From Skermanella sp. TT6 (GTDB lineage Bacteria > Pseudomonadota > Alphaproteobacteria > Azospirillales > Azospirillaceae), in NCBI RefSeq assembly GCF_016653635.2, contig NZ_CP067421.1, forward strand, positions 372,001 through 436,000: a stretch of 64,000 nt of DNA. The letters are read 5' to 3'. Each line of letters begins with the position of its first letter. Position 1 is the stretch's first letter. Shown piece after piece: positions 52,512 to 61,638 of the stretch. The notes beneath the pieces were generated by a model. It saw only the letters and a program-made list of their open reading frames with translations. It was not told the origin of the DNA and made no database searches. A program made the position numbers and the translations under genes.

Positions 52512-53333
52512 GCGATCCGGCAGCGGTCCGCCGGACCGCTCCGATGCCGTATCCGGCGGTGGACCGGCAGCCTCGTCGGGGGAGGGCAGGGGGGTGCCGG
52601 CGATCCTGCCGGGCCACTTGCCTTCAGCCACCAGCCGGGCCTTGATCTCCTCGAAACGGGCGATCTCGGCCTGCCGTTCCGCTCTTCGGCGGTCCTCCAG
52701 GGCGGCGCGGTCCTCCGCCGAAAGCGGTCTCGGCGCTTGCAGCGAGGCGGGCATTTCCAGGCAGCGCCTCAGGCGGTCCCGTTGTTGCCGGGCATCTCGG
52801 ACCAGCGACTCGCACAGGGTCCGGAATTCTCCCGGATGGGGAGCCCGACGGTTCTTCGGATCGCGCCGCCAGCGCCGGCAGGCCTCCTGGACCGCCCAGA
52901 GCGGGTATTCCTCGACATCCTCACCCCACTCGGCGGCGATATCCTCCTCCATTTCAGGAGGCCTGTCGGCCTGCCGGTATCTGGACAACAAGACGGCGAT
53001 GGCACGCATGGCCCTGCCGTTCTCGTCCCAATCCTGCGGACGCAGGTAGTCGTCGAACCCGGCCAGGATCCGCCGGGCGGCCTCGGCCTGACGGGCGGGC
53101 AGGGGAGCAGGGTGCCACGGCTTCTCGGCGGTTCCCACGAAATCGGGCCGACAGGCCGCCGTGTCGTCTCCCGGATCAGGCGTCGTGAGCGTAATGCGCT
53201 CGGCGTTCAGCAGCCGCGCGAGCCCAGGCGTCAAATCGGGCTTGACCGGCAGGCCCCTGGGCAGCGCGGCTTCGGGGGAGATCGGAGCGCGGGGCAGGGC
53301 GTCGGGGGTCGCGGGAAGCGTTGGGGCATGCAT
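52512..53333 (-). CDS. Uncharacterised plasmid protein, open at its 3' end
   Basis: The supported part is 274 codons from ATG 53333 (AAGGAAG upstream). The frame then remains open, antisense to the parA companion and part of parA, until 51618, so the natural stop seems to be missing. Recognisable features: LARRILAGFDDYLRP-like helix near 75-90, and YPLWAVQEACRRWRRDPKNR near 128-147, which resembles the helical domain of phage/plasmid helicase-loader-type proteins. A coiled coil follows (RAALEDRRRAERQAEIARFEEIKARL). The start lies 158 bases inside the previous gene, so an internal start is possible. Confidence 0.5.
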
Positions 53334-54006
53334 GCGTCTTCCTTTCGGTGAGCAGCCAGCGGCGGAACAGGCTCGAAGGGTCGGTGAGCGGCCTGCCGCC
53401 GTGATGAAGGATGAACTTGCGGGCGACCAGGGCGATGTCTTCCGGCGTGAGGTCGCTCCGGTGGTCGCGGGCGAATACCAGGTCGGACGGGTCGGGAGTC
53501 CAATCCTCGTCCAGGACCGCCGTTCCCGACCCGACCGTCTGCCCGGTCCCGGAATTCCCCGCCTCTCGCGCATCAGCGCGTTCAGGGGGAGAGGTTTGTT
53601 GTTCAAGGTGTTCTGTATCGCGCTGGACGACAGCAGCCTCCGCCGACAGATCCTCCGAAGGGAGAGGGCCTGCCGTTTCGGGCCCGTTGTCCAGGTTATC
53701 GGAAAAGATCCGGAACAGGGCTTCATGCCCCGCGAGACGGTATGTGCAGGTGCGGATCCTCGGGTTCGGATGTCGGCCCTTCGCGATCAACGCGAGGTCT
53801 ACGAGCTTCGCCAGGATACGGTTGACGGTACTGCGGTCGAGCTTCGACTTGGCGGCGATCGTGGATTGCGAAGGCCAGCACAGACCGTGCCGGTCGGCAT
53901 GGGCGCAGAGGACGAACAGGACGGCCAGGTCGGCGGCGCCCAGGTCGGGATGGTCCAGATAACGGGCCGGAACGAGCCCGATCCTCTGCCTGGAACGGCA
54001 TTCCAT
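53176..54006 (-). CDS. Helix-turn-helix plasmid protein
   Basis: 276 residues. A winged helix of the HTH_36 type covers about 15-80: LAVLFVLCAHADRHGLCWPS, then QSTIAAKSKLDRSTVNRILAKLV. Such modules are usual in plasmid replication and phage replisome-organiser proteins. The remainder is low-complexity, apart from DLTPEDIALVARKFILHHGG near 208-227. AAAGGA precedes ATG 54006. It faces away from the origin, and its promoter region adjoins the iterons. Confidence 0.68.
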   Translation of the reverse strand: MECRSRQRIGLVPARYLDHPDLGAADLAVLFVLCAHADRHGLCWPSQSTIAAKSKLDRSTVNRILAKLVDLALIAKGRHPNPRIRTCTYRLAGHEALFRIFSDNLDNGPETAGPLPSEDLSAEAAVVQRDTEHLEQQTSPPERADAREAGNSGTGQTVGSGTAVLDEDWTPDPSDLVFARDHRSDLTPEDIALVARKFILHHGGRPLTDPSSLFRRWLLTERKTHACPNASRDPRRPAPRSDLPRSRAAQGPAGQARFDAWARAAAERRAHYAHDA

Positions 54007-54205
54007 GCAGCAAATCCTTTCAAGTCGTCGATCGGGACGACGGGCCGTCGTCATCCCGGCGCAATCCATCCTGACCATGTCCGGTCCGGCGATCCTTCGG
54101 CTGCCGGGACCGGTCATGGAGTGAGGACCGCATCCGGATGGCCCGCATCCCTCATGGGATCTTCCGTCCGATTCACACGCCGATGTTCGGTTTTGCCCTG
54201 CCAGT

Positions 54206-54975
54206 ATGGCCCCCACCGCGTCATGATGACGGTCAGGGGTGGATAAAGGCGCCGGCGCGCCTGCCACCATGCCGTCGCCCGCGTCAGGGTGACGGGCCGT
54301 GGGGCATGGTGGTGCGACCTTCCGCCTGCCATCAACCCCCCCGTCGCGTCACCCTGCGAATCGCTGCTCCGCGTCGATTGGAATAATCCTGGACACCGGG
54401 TCGTTGGGTTCGACCGACACCCGGGGTGCTCGGCCGAGGCGCCATCATGCCCCCGTCCACGTCACGGTGACGTGTCCGGGGGCATGATGGCTCCGAAAGC
54501 CTCCCTGTGACCGGGAGTGACGTGTCCGGGGGCATCATGGCATCCGAAAAATCCCGGAGCATCAGCCATCATCCCCTCGGACACGTCACCCTGATGGGTC
54601 CGGGGCGTCGGTGACGTCGAAACCGTTGTGACATTTCGATATCACCCTTTCGGGCGGCAGCCATGGTCGCGAACGAGGGGGTTTGAGGATGGCGCGGTGC
54701 GATCGACACTCCACCGCACTCGCCGAATCGACGTGCGCGGGCGTCCTGCGCGGGCGCCATCATGGACCCGAACAGGTCATCGTGACGTATAGGAGGCCGT
54801 GATGGCCCCGGAAAGGGCTGACGCGGGGGTTTGGCCGGCCTCGAACTCGCCCTGTTCGGCGTTGCTGGCGCCTTTATGGCCCCCGGCGCGTCATGTTGGG
54901 CAACCCGCCACCTTTCGACGGGTTGTCAGGATGGCCCCTGACGGGTCACCATGACGTCCTGGGGGCCATGATGGA
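54206..54975. other. Candidate replication origin: field of inverted iterons
   Basis: This 0.8-kb gene-free stretch contains at least eight related copies of a 25-base unit close to GTGACGTGTCC-GGGGGCATGATGGC (written in two parts). Plus-strand copies: 54467-54491, 54517-54541 (24/25 identical to each other) and near 54950. Minus-strand copies: 54441-54465, 54565-54589, 54756-54780, plus looser ones near 54207, 54330 and 54875. Several face each other around GTCAC/GTGAC centres, as at 54263-54312. The field ends at the rep start. Confidence 0.85.
54441..54491. repeat. 51-base near-perfect palindrome within the origin
   Basis: Two facing iterons produce a dyad of 51 bases with four mismatched positions, centred on CACGTCACGGTGACGTG. 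It is the best candidate for the strong initiator-binding or autoregulatory site. Confidence 0.9.
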
Positions 54976-56413
54976 GCGGGGCCCGGGAGAGGTTCTCGTG
55001 CAGGATTTCGATACCGACAGTTTCGATGCCGCCCTCGGCGGCTGCGGCAGGGGCGCTACCGGATCGACCGGCGCCGGCAAGGTGCCGGAGGTCCTGCCGC
55101 CGGATCCAGCCATGCGGACCAGCCCGCTGGCCGTGTCGAACTGGATTCACGGAGACCCCAGCTTCCTGAAGGTGCGGGAACTGATCGAGGTCGTGGATCC
55201 CGAGCTGTCGGTCACCGACCGCAAGCTGCTCGACGCCATGCTGGCCCATGCCACTGATGCCGTGGTGAGCGTCGTCGCCAGCGGCAAGTCGTCTCCCGGC
55301 ACGATGCTCTACTCCGCGCTCGCGACCGACATGAAGCGGGCGATGGGATGGGAAGGGCACAAGAGCAACAAGAGCCTGCTGGCCGCGGCCCGGAAGCTGC
55401 AGGGGTCGGTCATCACGATCGGCTATTTCGCGCCGGGCGACGACAATCTCCGCCACATGAACATCAGCCTCGTCACCCTGTCCGACGTGCCCGAGAACCA
55501 GGGCATCGTGTACTGGCGCTTCAGTCCCGAACTGGAGAAGCTGATGTCCACGCGAGGCGAGCGGTTCCTGGTGCAGTTGAAGGTGCTGGCCAAGCTCACC
55601 TCCGGCTACAGCCACCGCCTTTATCAACTGCTCTGCGCCAATGCCGACCGCGAGACCTTTTCCTGGACGGTGTCGGTGGGTGATCTGAGGCAGGTGCTGA
55701 ACGCGGCCGCGACGAGCTACGACTCGTGGGCGGCATTCGAGCGTCGCGTGCTCAAGGTGGCCGTGGACGAGATCAACCGGTATGCCGCCTTCCGCGTCCG
55801 CTACGAGTTGATCGCGGACGAGCGGACGCGACGGCGGACCCATGTGACCTTCGTGGTGGAGGGGCCGACCAGCGCTCTTCCGCCCGCCAAGATGGAGGCC
55901 GAGCCGCAGGACCTGCCGGGGCAGCTCACCCTCGACCTGCCGGCGGTCGATCCGGCTTGCGAGATCGATCCGGCAGCGTTGGCCCGCAGGCTGACGGCCC
56001 AGACCCGTGAGCGTCTGCGCGCCGACTACGGCCATGCGCCGATCGACGACCTGGTGGTGGCCTGGGCGGAATGGTGCGCCCGGCACGGCGTCAAGGTCGA
56101 CCGGCCCGCCCGGGTGTTCGAGCGCTGGCTGACCACCATGTTCGGGGACCTGGTCCTGGCCGTGCAGCAGGGCCGCCCGGCGGATTGGACCGAAGCCCTG
56201 GGCCGCGACCTGGACCAGCCCAACTGCAGGGCCATGTTCGCGCTCAGCAACATGGTGGCCCAGCAGCGCCAGCGATGGCTGAACCTGGCCCGGCGCAAGG
56301 CTGCCGACAGGTCTCTCCGGTCGAAGCTGCCGGGGACGTCGGTCGAGGCGGTCCATTTCCACGAGTGGGTCCACCTCGTGCTCGACGAGTTCGCCATGGC
56401 CCATCCGGTCTGA
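54968..56413 (+). CDS. Plasmid replication initiator, Rep_3/RepB family
   Basis: 481 residues with the two winged-helix domains of Rep_3 initiators. The first spans about 60-190 (DPELSVTDRKLLDAMLAHAT). The second has YSHRLYQLLCANADRETFSW and FERRVLKVAVDEINRYAAFRVRYE (about 215-285). A long carboxy-terminal extension of about 150 residues is beyond the family norm. ATG 54968 lies within the last iteron (GGGGGCCATGATGG), so initiator binding would cover the start; upstream ATG 54893 would place coding sequence in iterons and is unlikely. Confidence 0.9.
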   Translation: MMERGPGEVLVQDFDTDSFDAALGGCGRGATGSTGAGKVPEVLPPDPAMRTSPLAVSNWIHGDPSFLKVRELIEVVDPELSVTDRKLLDAMLAHATDAVVSVVASGKSSPGTMLYSALATDMKRAMGWEGHKSNKSLLAAARKLQGSVITIGYFAPGDDNLRHMNISLVTLSDVPENQGIVYWRFSPELEKLMSTRGERFLVQLKVLAKLTSGYSHRLYQLLCANADRETFSWTVSVGDLRQVLNAAATSYDSWAAFERRVLKVAVDEINRYAAFRVRYELIADERTRRRTHVTFVVEGPTSALPPAKMEAEPQDLPGQLTLDLPAVDPACEIDPAALARRLTAQTRERLRADYGHAPIDDLVVAWAEWCARHGVKVDRPARVFERWLTTMFGDLVLAVQQGRPADWTEALGRDLDQPNCRAMFALSNMVAQQRQRWLNLARRKAADRSLRSKLPGTSVEAVHFHEWVHLVLDEFAMAHPV

Positions 56414-56827
56414 GCCGCCAAGGCAGGGGAGAGGAGGGCGAGCGCCACCGGCAGCGTGATGAGATGGACGGGAGCGCCGGGAGACCGGCAGGAGGTTTGA
56501 GGTGAAAGTCCTCTACGGTGAAGGAGTAGCGACCCACACCGGCCCCGAGTCATGCGCCGCGACCCGTGAGGGTCGGGGCGAAGCGTTGACAGGGGAACAC
56601 GTAGGCCAGCCATTGAGCGGCGAAAGCCACCTTCGGGGTGCCGATGCCCTCCGTCCGGCAGAAGGCAACACGCCCGGCGTCGCGACCGCGAGACGCCGGA
56701 CGGCCCCGCGTCGTCGTAGACCCTGGCATGCGTCGATGCCTCCTGCACGGGAACCGGGAGATCTCCGGGGCCGTCTGCGTGAGCCGCACGCAGACCGCGG
56801 TGGGAAGACCGGAGGTCGTCGCCACCG

Positions 56828-58321
56828 ATGAACGGCCCGGAGAAGTCGGACTCGCCCGTAGTAGCGGAGAAGCTGGCGAACACGGCGGCCATGGCCGCGG
56901 CGGAGCCGGTGGAGCGAAGGGGCGGGACCAAGGAGAATGCGGACCCGCAAACCACGATCCGGACGCAGAGCCGGGAAGCCGTGTCACGTGCGCAGGCCCG
57001 CATACGAGAGGCTGTTGCCAGGAACAGACAGGAAAAGCTCACTGCGCTCCTGCACCACGTCAGCGTGGACGTGCTGCGGGCGGGGTTCTTCAGCCTGAAG
57101 AAGACCGCCGCACCCGGCATCGACGGCGTGACATGGGCCGACTACGCGGAGGATCTGGAAGCCAATCTCGCGGACCTCCACGCCCGTGTCCACCGGGGAG
57201 CGTACCGCGCGCTGGCCTCCCGCCGACGGTACATTCCGAAGGCGGATGGCCGGCAACGGCCGCTCGGCATCGCCGCCCTGGAGGACAAGATCGTCCAGGC
57301 GGCGGTGGTGGCGATCCTGACGCCGATCTATGAGGCGGAGTTCCTGAGCTTCAGCTATGGGTTCCGTCCCGGGCGCGGACAGCACGACGCGCTGGACGCG
57401 CTTGCGTACGGGATCGGGAAGCGGCGGATCAACTGGATACTGGATGCTGACATCCGATCGTTCTTTGACACGATCGGCCATGACTGGCTGATCCGTTTCC
57501 TCGAACATCGGGTTGGTGATACCAGGGTCGTCCGGCTTATCCGTAAATGGCTGAAGGCAGGGGTGCTCGAAGAGGGGCTCTGGATCGAGACGCAGGAAGG
57601 GACGCCGCAGGGCTCGGTGGTTTCGCCACTCCTTGCAAACGTGTACCTTCACTACGTCTATGATCTCTGGGCGCAACAATGGCGAGGCCGTCACGCGACC
57701 GGCGACATGATCGTGGTGCGCTATGCGGACGATACCATTGTCGGCTTCGAGCACCAGCACGACGCGGAGATGTTCCTTGCCGACCTCGCGGCCCGCCTCG
57801 CCCGGTTCGGGCTGGGGCTCCATCCCGACAAGACACGGCTCATCGAGTTCGGTCGGTACGCCGTGCCGAACCGACGAGCGCGTGGACTTGGCAAACCGAA
57901 GACCTTCGACTTCCTGGGATTTACGCATTACTGCGCAACCCAACGAAGTGGCAAAGGCTTCGTGCTGGGACGGGCGCCGATCCGAAAGCGGATGCGAGCG
58001 AAGCTGCGAGAGATCAAGGACCACCTCCGGGCGACCCGCCACGACGGGGTCGATGTCCAGGGAACCTGGCTCGCCCAAGTCCTGCGCGGCTGGATGGCCT
58101 ACTACGCCGTGCCCATGAGCGGATCGGCGGTCTCCGCCTTCCGGCACCACGTGATCGAGCGATGGCTCCGCGCCATACGGCGCCGGGGGCAGAAGCATCG
58201 GTTGCCGTGGGATCGGATGAAGCGCATCGCCGACCGCTACCTGCCCAAACCACGCATCCTGCATCCCTGGCCGGAGCAACGGTTCCTCGTCAGCATCCAA
58301 GGTAGGAGCCCGGTGCGGTAG
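56828..58321 (+). CDS. ltrA: Group II intron reverse transcriptase/maturase
   Basis: 497 residues. The reverse transcriptase domain (about 75-320) has the catalytic YADD in VVRYADDTIVGF and the block GTPQGSVVSPLLANVYLH; the maturase (X) domain follows at about 375-470 (WMAYYAVPMSGSAVSAFRHH). There is no carboxy-terminal HNH endonuclease, so mobility would use nicked or single-stranded DNA targets. Its stop lies in domain V of the intron RNA, as usual for bacterial introns. Confidence 0.95.
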   Translation: MNGPEKSDSPVVAEKLANTAAMAAAEPVERRGGTKENADPQTTIRTQSREAVSRAQARIREAVARNRQEKLTALLHHVSVDVLRAGFFSLKKTAAPGIDGVTWADYAEDLEANLADLHARVHRGAYRALASRRRYIPKADGRQRPLGIAALEDKIVQAAVVAILTPIYEAEFLSFSYGFRPGRGQHDALDALAYGIGKRRINWILDADIRSFFDTIGHDWLIRFLEHRVGDTRVVRLIRKWLKAGVLEEGLWIETQEGTPQGSVVSPLLANVYLHYVYDLWAQQWRGRHATGDMIVVRYADDTIVGFEHQHDAEMFLADLAARLARFGLGLHPDKTRLIEFGRYAVPNRRARGLGKPKTFDFLGFTHYCATQRSGKGFVLGRAPIRKRMRAKLREIKDHLRATRHDGVDVQGTWLAQVLRGWMAYYAVPMSGSAVSAFRHHVIERWLRAIRRRGQKHRLPWDRMKRIADRYLPKPRILHPWPEQRFLVSIQGRSPVR

Positions 58322-58340
58322 CACCGCACGCCGGGATCTG
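58306..58340 (+). ncRNA. Group II intron domain V hairpin
   Basis: GAGCCCGGTGCGG, loop TAGC, then ACCGCACGCCGGGATCTG forms a 34-base domain V with the catalytic AGC near its base. Domain VI follows at about 58341-58378. Confidence 0.8.
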
Positions 58341-58443
58341 TGCGGGGGGCGGCTGGAAACAGCTGTCCCTACCGCGACCCTCCCGCATCTGGCACGTCAG
58401 TGCCACGTAGCGGATAGGTCCCCTTCATCACGGAGATTGTGCG

Positions 58444-59472
58444 ATGTCTGCGGCATTCATCGGTCTCGATCTGGCGAAGTCGGTGTTTCAGGTTCACGGT
58501 GTTGATGTTCAGGGCAAGGTGGTTGTGACGAAGCGGCTGCGGCGGGACGCGGTGCTGGCGTTCTTCGCCAACCTGGCGCCGTGCGTGGTCGGGATGGAGG
58601 CCTGTGCCGGGTCGCACTTTTGGGCGAGAGAGATTGCCCGGCTTGGTCACACGGTACGCCTGATGGCGCCGCAGTATGTCAAGCCTTACGTGAAGCGCCA
58701 GAAGAACGACCGGGCCGACGCCGAGGCGATCTGCGAGGCGGTGCAGCGGCCAAGCATGCGCTTCGTGGCGGTCAAGAGCGAGGAGCAGCAGAGCACGCTG
58801 GCGATCCACCGGGTGCGCGAGACGCTGGTTGCTCAAAAGACCCAGCTGATCAACGCGTTGCGCGCTCACCTCGCCGAGTTCGGCATCATCGCCCCCCAGG
58901 GCGCCGGCAAGATCGCGCAGCTGACCGCCGTGGTGGCCGACCCGGAGGACACCCGGGTTCCCGCTCTGGCACGAAGCGTTCTCCAAAGTCTTGTCGACCA
59001 ACTGCGCGACACCGAACGCCGGATCGAGGACCTTGATGCCCGGCTGGCCGAGCAGGCTCAGGCGGACGAGGTCTGCCAGCGGCTGATGACGGTTCCCGGC
59101 ATCGGCCCGATCACCGCGACCGCACTGACGGCGACGATTGGCGACGCCACGGTCTTCGAGTCCGGCCGCCATCTGGCGGCTTGGCTCGGCCTGGTGCCGC
59201 GCCAGACCTCGAGCGGTGGTAAGGAGCGCTTGGGGGGCATCTCCAAGGCGGGCGACGGTTATCTGCGCCGGATGCTGGTGAATGGCGCGCGGGCGGTAAT
59301 GCGCTGGCAGGGCACGAAGTCGCCGTGGCTGGCCGGGCTGCTGAAGCGGCGGCCCTTCAACGTCGCGGTGGTGGCGCTGGCCAACAAGCTGGCCCGGATC
59401 GCCTGGGCAGTGATGGCGCGCGGCGAGGAGTACCGCAAGCCTGCCATGACGGCCGAACCGGCGACGGCGTGA
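58444..59472 (+). CDS. IS110/IS1111-family transposase
   Basis: 342 residues. The RuvC-like DEDD nuclease is intact: Asp9 (GLDLAKS), Glu52 (GMEACAG) and Asp89/Asp92 (KNDRADAEAI). The carboxy-terminal Transposase_20 domain contains VPGIGPITATALTATIGD and the serine region ISKAGDGYLRRML. Recombination is directed by a bridging RNA encoded in the flank (known for IS110 elements). No inverted ends were seen by eye, so the element's limits are unknown. A partial copy lies at 45848-46010. Confidence 0.95.
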   Translation: MSAAFIGLDLAKSVFQVHGVDVQGKVVVTKRLRRDAVLAFFANLAPCVVGMEACAGSHFWAREIARLGHTVRLMAPQYVKPYVKRQKNDRADAEAICEAVQRPSMRFVAVKSEEQQSTLAIHRVRETLVAQKTQLINALRAHLAEFGIIAPQGAGKIAQLTAVVADPEDTRVPALARSVLQSLVDQLRDTERRIEDLDARLAEQAQADEVCQRLMTVPGIGPITATALTATIGDATVFESGRHLAAWLGLVPRQTSSGGKERLGGISKAGDGYLRRMLVNGARAVMRWQGTKSPWLAGLLKRRPFNVAVVALANKLARIAWAVMARGEEYRKPAMTAEPATA

Positions 59473-60031
59473 GGCAGCGATGAAGGCGCCATCCGCACTG
59501 GGGATCCCGACCAGAGCCAGGATAGCACCGTGCTCGCTCCGGCAAGGCCGAGCCGCCTTCGGTGGTGGCCCTGGCGGGCCAGCCTTGCCGTTCGCTGCGC
59601 GCGGCGCTCCTGATAAAGACAGGTCGGGGCGGAGAGGTGGTCCCGCTGATCGAACAAAGAGGTTGTCAGAAGGAAGAACTGGATGAGCAGTTCCGCCCGG
59701 TCAGCTCCCTGACCAGGGCCACCCCCTCACCTTCGGTTTGCGAGGGCACTCGCGACGTGATGACACCATAGGTCGGACCGGGATTGGCAGAACCCGCCTG
59801 CAACAGCGAGCGAAACAGCTCGACAGCGTGATTGGGTGTCGATCCGCGGATCTCATCAGGGCCAGCAGTCCTGCGGACTGCATAAACAGGCCGAATAGAT
59901 GGCAGCAACCGGCTTTTGATGTCGCAACGTTCCAGGAAGCTCTTGCAAGGCGGGGGCCGTCCATAGATGTTGCAGGGATATGCGGGATCGCGTAAGGGAC
60001 GACCTGTTTCGATGTTCCGGATCCCGCCTTC
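59473..60031. other. Non-coding flank of the IS110-type element with a doubtful minus-strand frame
   Basis: About 560 bases with no established gene. The minus-strand frame 60040-59666 (124 codons, ending SSSSSF) is intact and reads sensibly in its second half (HAVELFRSLLQAGSANPGP), but I recognise no family, and its start overlaps the IS5 derivative. The left part should contain the IS110 right end. Confidence 0.4.
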
Positions 60032-60769
60032 ATGCCGCATAAAGCCAACGCTGCTCGCCGCCACCATATTCCGCGGCCGAAGCGGCGGGTGACGAACTGG
60101 GTGGTGTACAACGAGGCGCTGCGCCGGCGGGCCCGGACGCTGGAGTTGCCGGCGCAGACCCGCGCCACCGGTGGAGCGATCCACCTGCTGGTCGACAGTT
60201 CCGGGCTGAAGCTGGGTGGCCCGGGCGAATGGCTGGTCGAGAAACACGGCACCAGCAAGCGGCGGTCATGGCGCAAGCTGCACATCGGCTTTGACGCGGT
60301 GACCGGCCGGATCGTCGCCTCCATCCTGACCTACCGCGACGTCGATGACGCTTCGCAGGTTGAGCCTCTGCTCGACCAGATCGCCGAACCGATGGAGCTT
60401 TTCCTGGCCGACGGCGGCTATGATAGAACCGGCGTCTACACCGCCCTGGAAGAGCGCCATCCGGACGCGAAGGTGATCGTTCCACCCCGTGCTGATGCCG
60501 TGCTCAGCGCCACGGCGGAAACCGAGCCCACCCAGCGCGATGGCCACATCCAGGCGATCGCTGACAAGGGGCGAATGGCTTGGCAGCGTGACAGCGGCTA
60601 TAATCAACGGGTCGGTGTCGAGGGCCAGTTCGCGCGCTGGAAGCAGGTCATCGGTGATGGACTGCGCTTCCACAGCGACCAGGTCCGCGCTACCAAGGTT
60701 GCCGTCGCCGCCCGGGTGCTTAACCGAATGCTCGATCTTGGACGCCGGGACTCCGTCCGCGTCGCATGA
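60032..60769 (+). pseudogene. IS5-family transposase with internal in-frame deletion
   Basis: 245 codons. The conserved start MPHKANAARRHHIPRPKRRV, NWVVYNEALRRR is joined directly to ARTLELPAQT, so about 65-70 residues including the HTH and the first part of the catalytic domain are gone. The rest is intact (LLVDSSGLKLGGPGEWLVEK with a catalytic Asp, LADGGYDRTGVY with a second Asp, GVEGQFARWKQVIG with a Glu). The open frame is kept, so the product may exist but should be inactive. The fragment at 39045 is a relative. Confidence 0.75.
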
Positions 60770-60794
60770 TCACGCTGGAGAATGGGGCCTCCTT

Positions 60795-61638
60795 GGTTCT
60801 GTTGCAGCTTTTCGCGGGTCAGCGGATTGGATAGAAGGGCGTGCTTTGGGGCGAGGGAAGCGACCACGGCATGCGGAAGCGCAAGAACCCGTTCAAGGGT
60901 CGGCAGTTCACGTCGGAGGTGATCCTGTGGTCGGTGCGCTGGTACTTGCAGTTCCCGATTTCCTACCGCGATCTGGAACTGATGCTGCGGGATCGGGGCG
61001 TGTCCGTCGACCACACGACCCTCTACCGCTGGATCCAAGCCTACGCGCCGGAACTGGAGAGGCGGTTGCGGCCGCATCTGCGCCCGACGAACGGCTCGTG
61101 GCGGGTCGACGAGACCTATTTGAAGGTCAAGGGCCGCTGGGTCTACCTGTATCGGGCGGTCGACAGCCGCGGCCAGACCATCGACTTCCGGCTCAGCACC
61201 CGACGCGACGCCCAAGCAGCCAAGCGCTTCTTCAGAAAAGCCCTGGCCCGCCCGAACACGGTCAACCCACGCACCATCACGGTCGACAGGAACGCCGCCT
61301 ATCCCAAGGCCGTGGCCGACATGAAGCGAGACAAGCAGCTCTGGCGCTTCGCCAGGCTGCGTCAGGTCAAGTATCTCAACAACATCGTGGAACAAGATCA
61401 CCGGCGAGTAAAGCGGCTGGTTCGTCCCGGCCTGGGTTTCAGGAGATTTCGAACCGCGTGGCGCACCCTGGTTGGTTATGAAACTCTGGCGATGATGAGA
61501 AAAGGACAGGTGAAAGGGATTGGTGGGGACGACATCGTCGCCCAAGCCGCCTTCATGAACGCGCTGTTCAACGTTGCCGCCTGAGGATGATCTATACCTG
61601 CGACAGTTTCGTCTCCATCAAAATTTTGCAACAGAACC
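60795..61638. mobile_element. Intact IS6-family insertion sequence
   Basis: An 844-base element with ends GGTTCTGTTGCA (60795-60806) and its complement TGCAACAGAACC (61627-61638), enclosing one transposase. Direct repeats of eight bases are not present at its borders (left GCCTCCTT, right GGAGAGCC), so the original target was lost, presumably through recombination with another copy. Confidence 0.9.
60871..61584 (+). CDS. IS6-family transposase
   Basis: 237 residues, full length. The DDE triad is Asp80 (WRVDETYLKV), Asp139 (ITVDRNAAYP) and Glu174 (NNIVEQDHRRVK). A zinc-finger-free HTH region (SYRDLELMLRDRGVSVDHTTL) precedes it. Start ATG 60871 matches the family; GTG 60841 is upstream in frame. 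Replicative transposition through cointegrates is expected. Confidence 0.96.
   Translation: MRKRKNPFKGRQFTSEVILWSVRWYLQFPISYRDLELMLRDRGVSVDHTTLYRWIQAYAPELERRLRPHLRPTNGSWRVDETYLKVKGRWVYLYRAVDSRGQTIDFRLSTRRDAQAAKRFFRKALARPNTVNPRTITVDRNAAYPKAVADMKRDKQLWRFARLRQVKYLNNIVEQDHRRVKRLVRPGLGFRRFRTAWRTLVGYETLAMMRKGQVKGIGGDDIVAQAAFMNALFNVAA

Larger units (their letters stand above)
56440..58378 (+). mobile_element. Group II intron
   Basis: About 1.9 kb of structured, mostly non-coding RNA with an intron-encoded protein. The left end GAGCGCC near 56440 fits the GAGYG/GUGYG start, and the right end is a hairpin after domain V finishing near CCGCGAC at 58378. Both ends are estimates, made from structure and not from a splice comparison. 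It is inserted 26 bases after the rep stop. Confidence 0.75.

Noticed and set aside
54206-54975. CRISPR array
   Set aside because: Repeats are inverted, unequally spaced and degenerate, with no cas genes; the position beside rep fits iterons.
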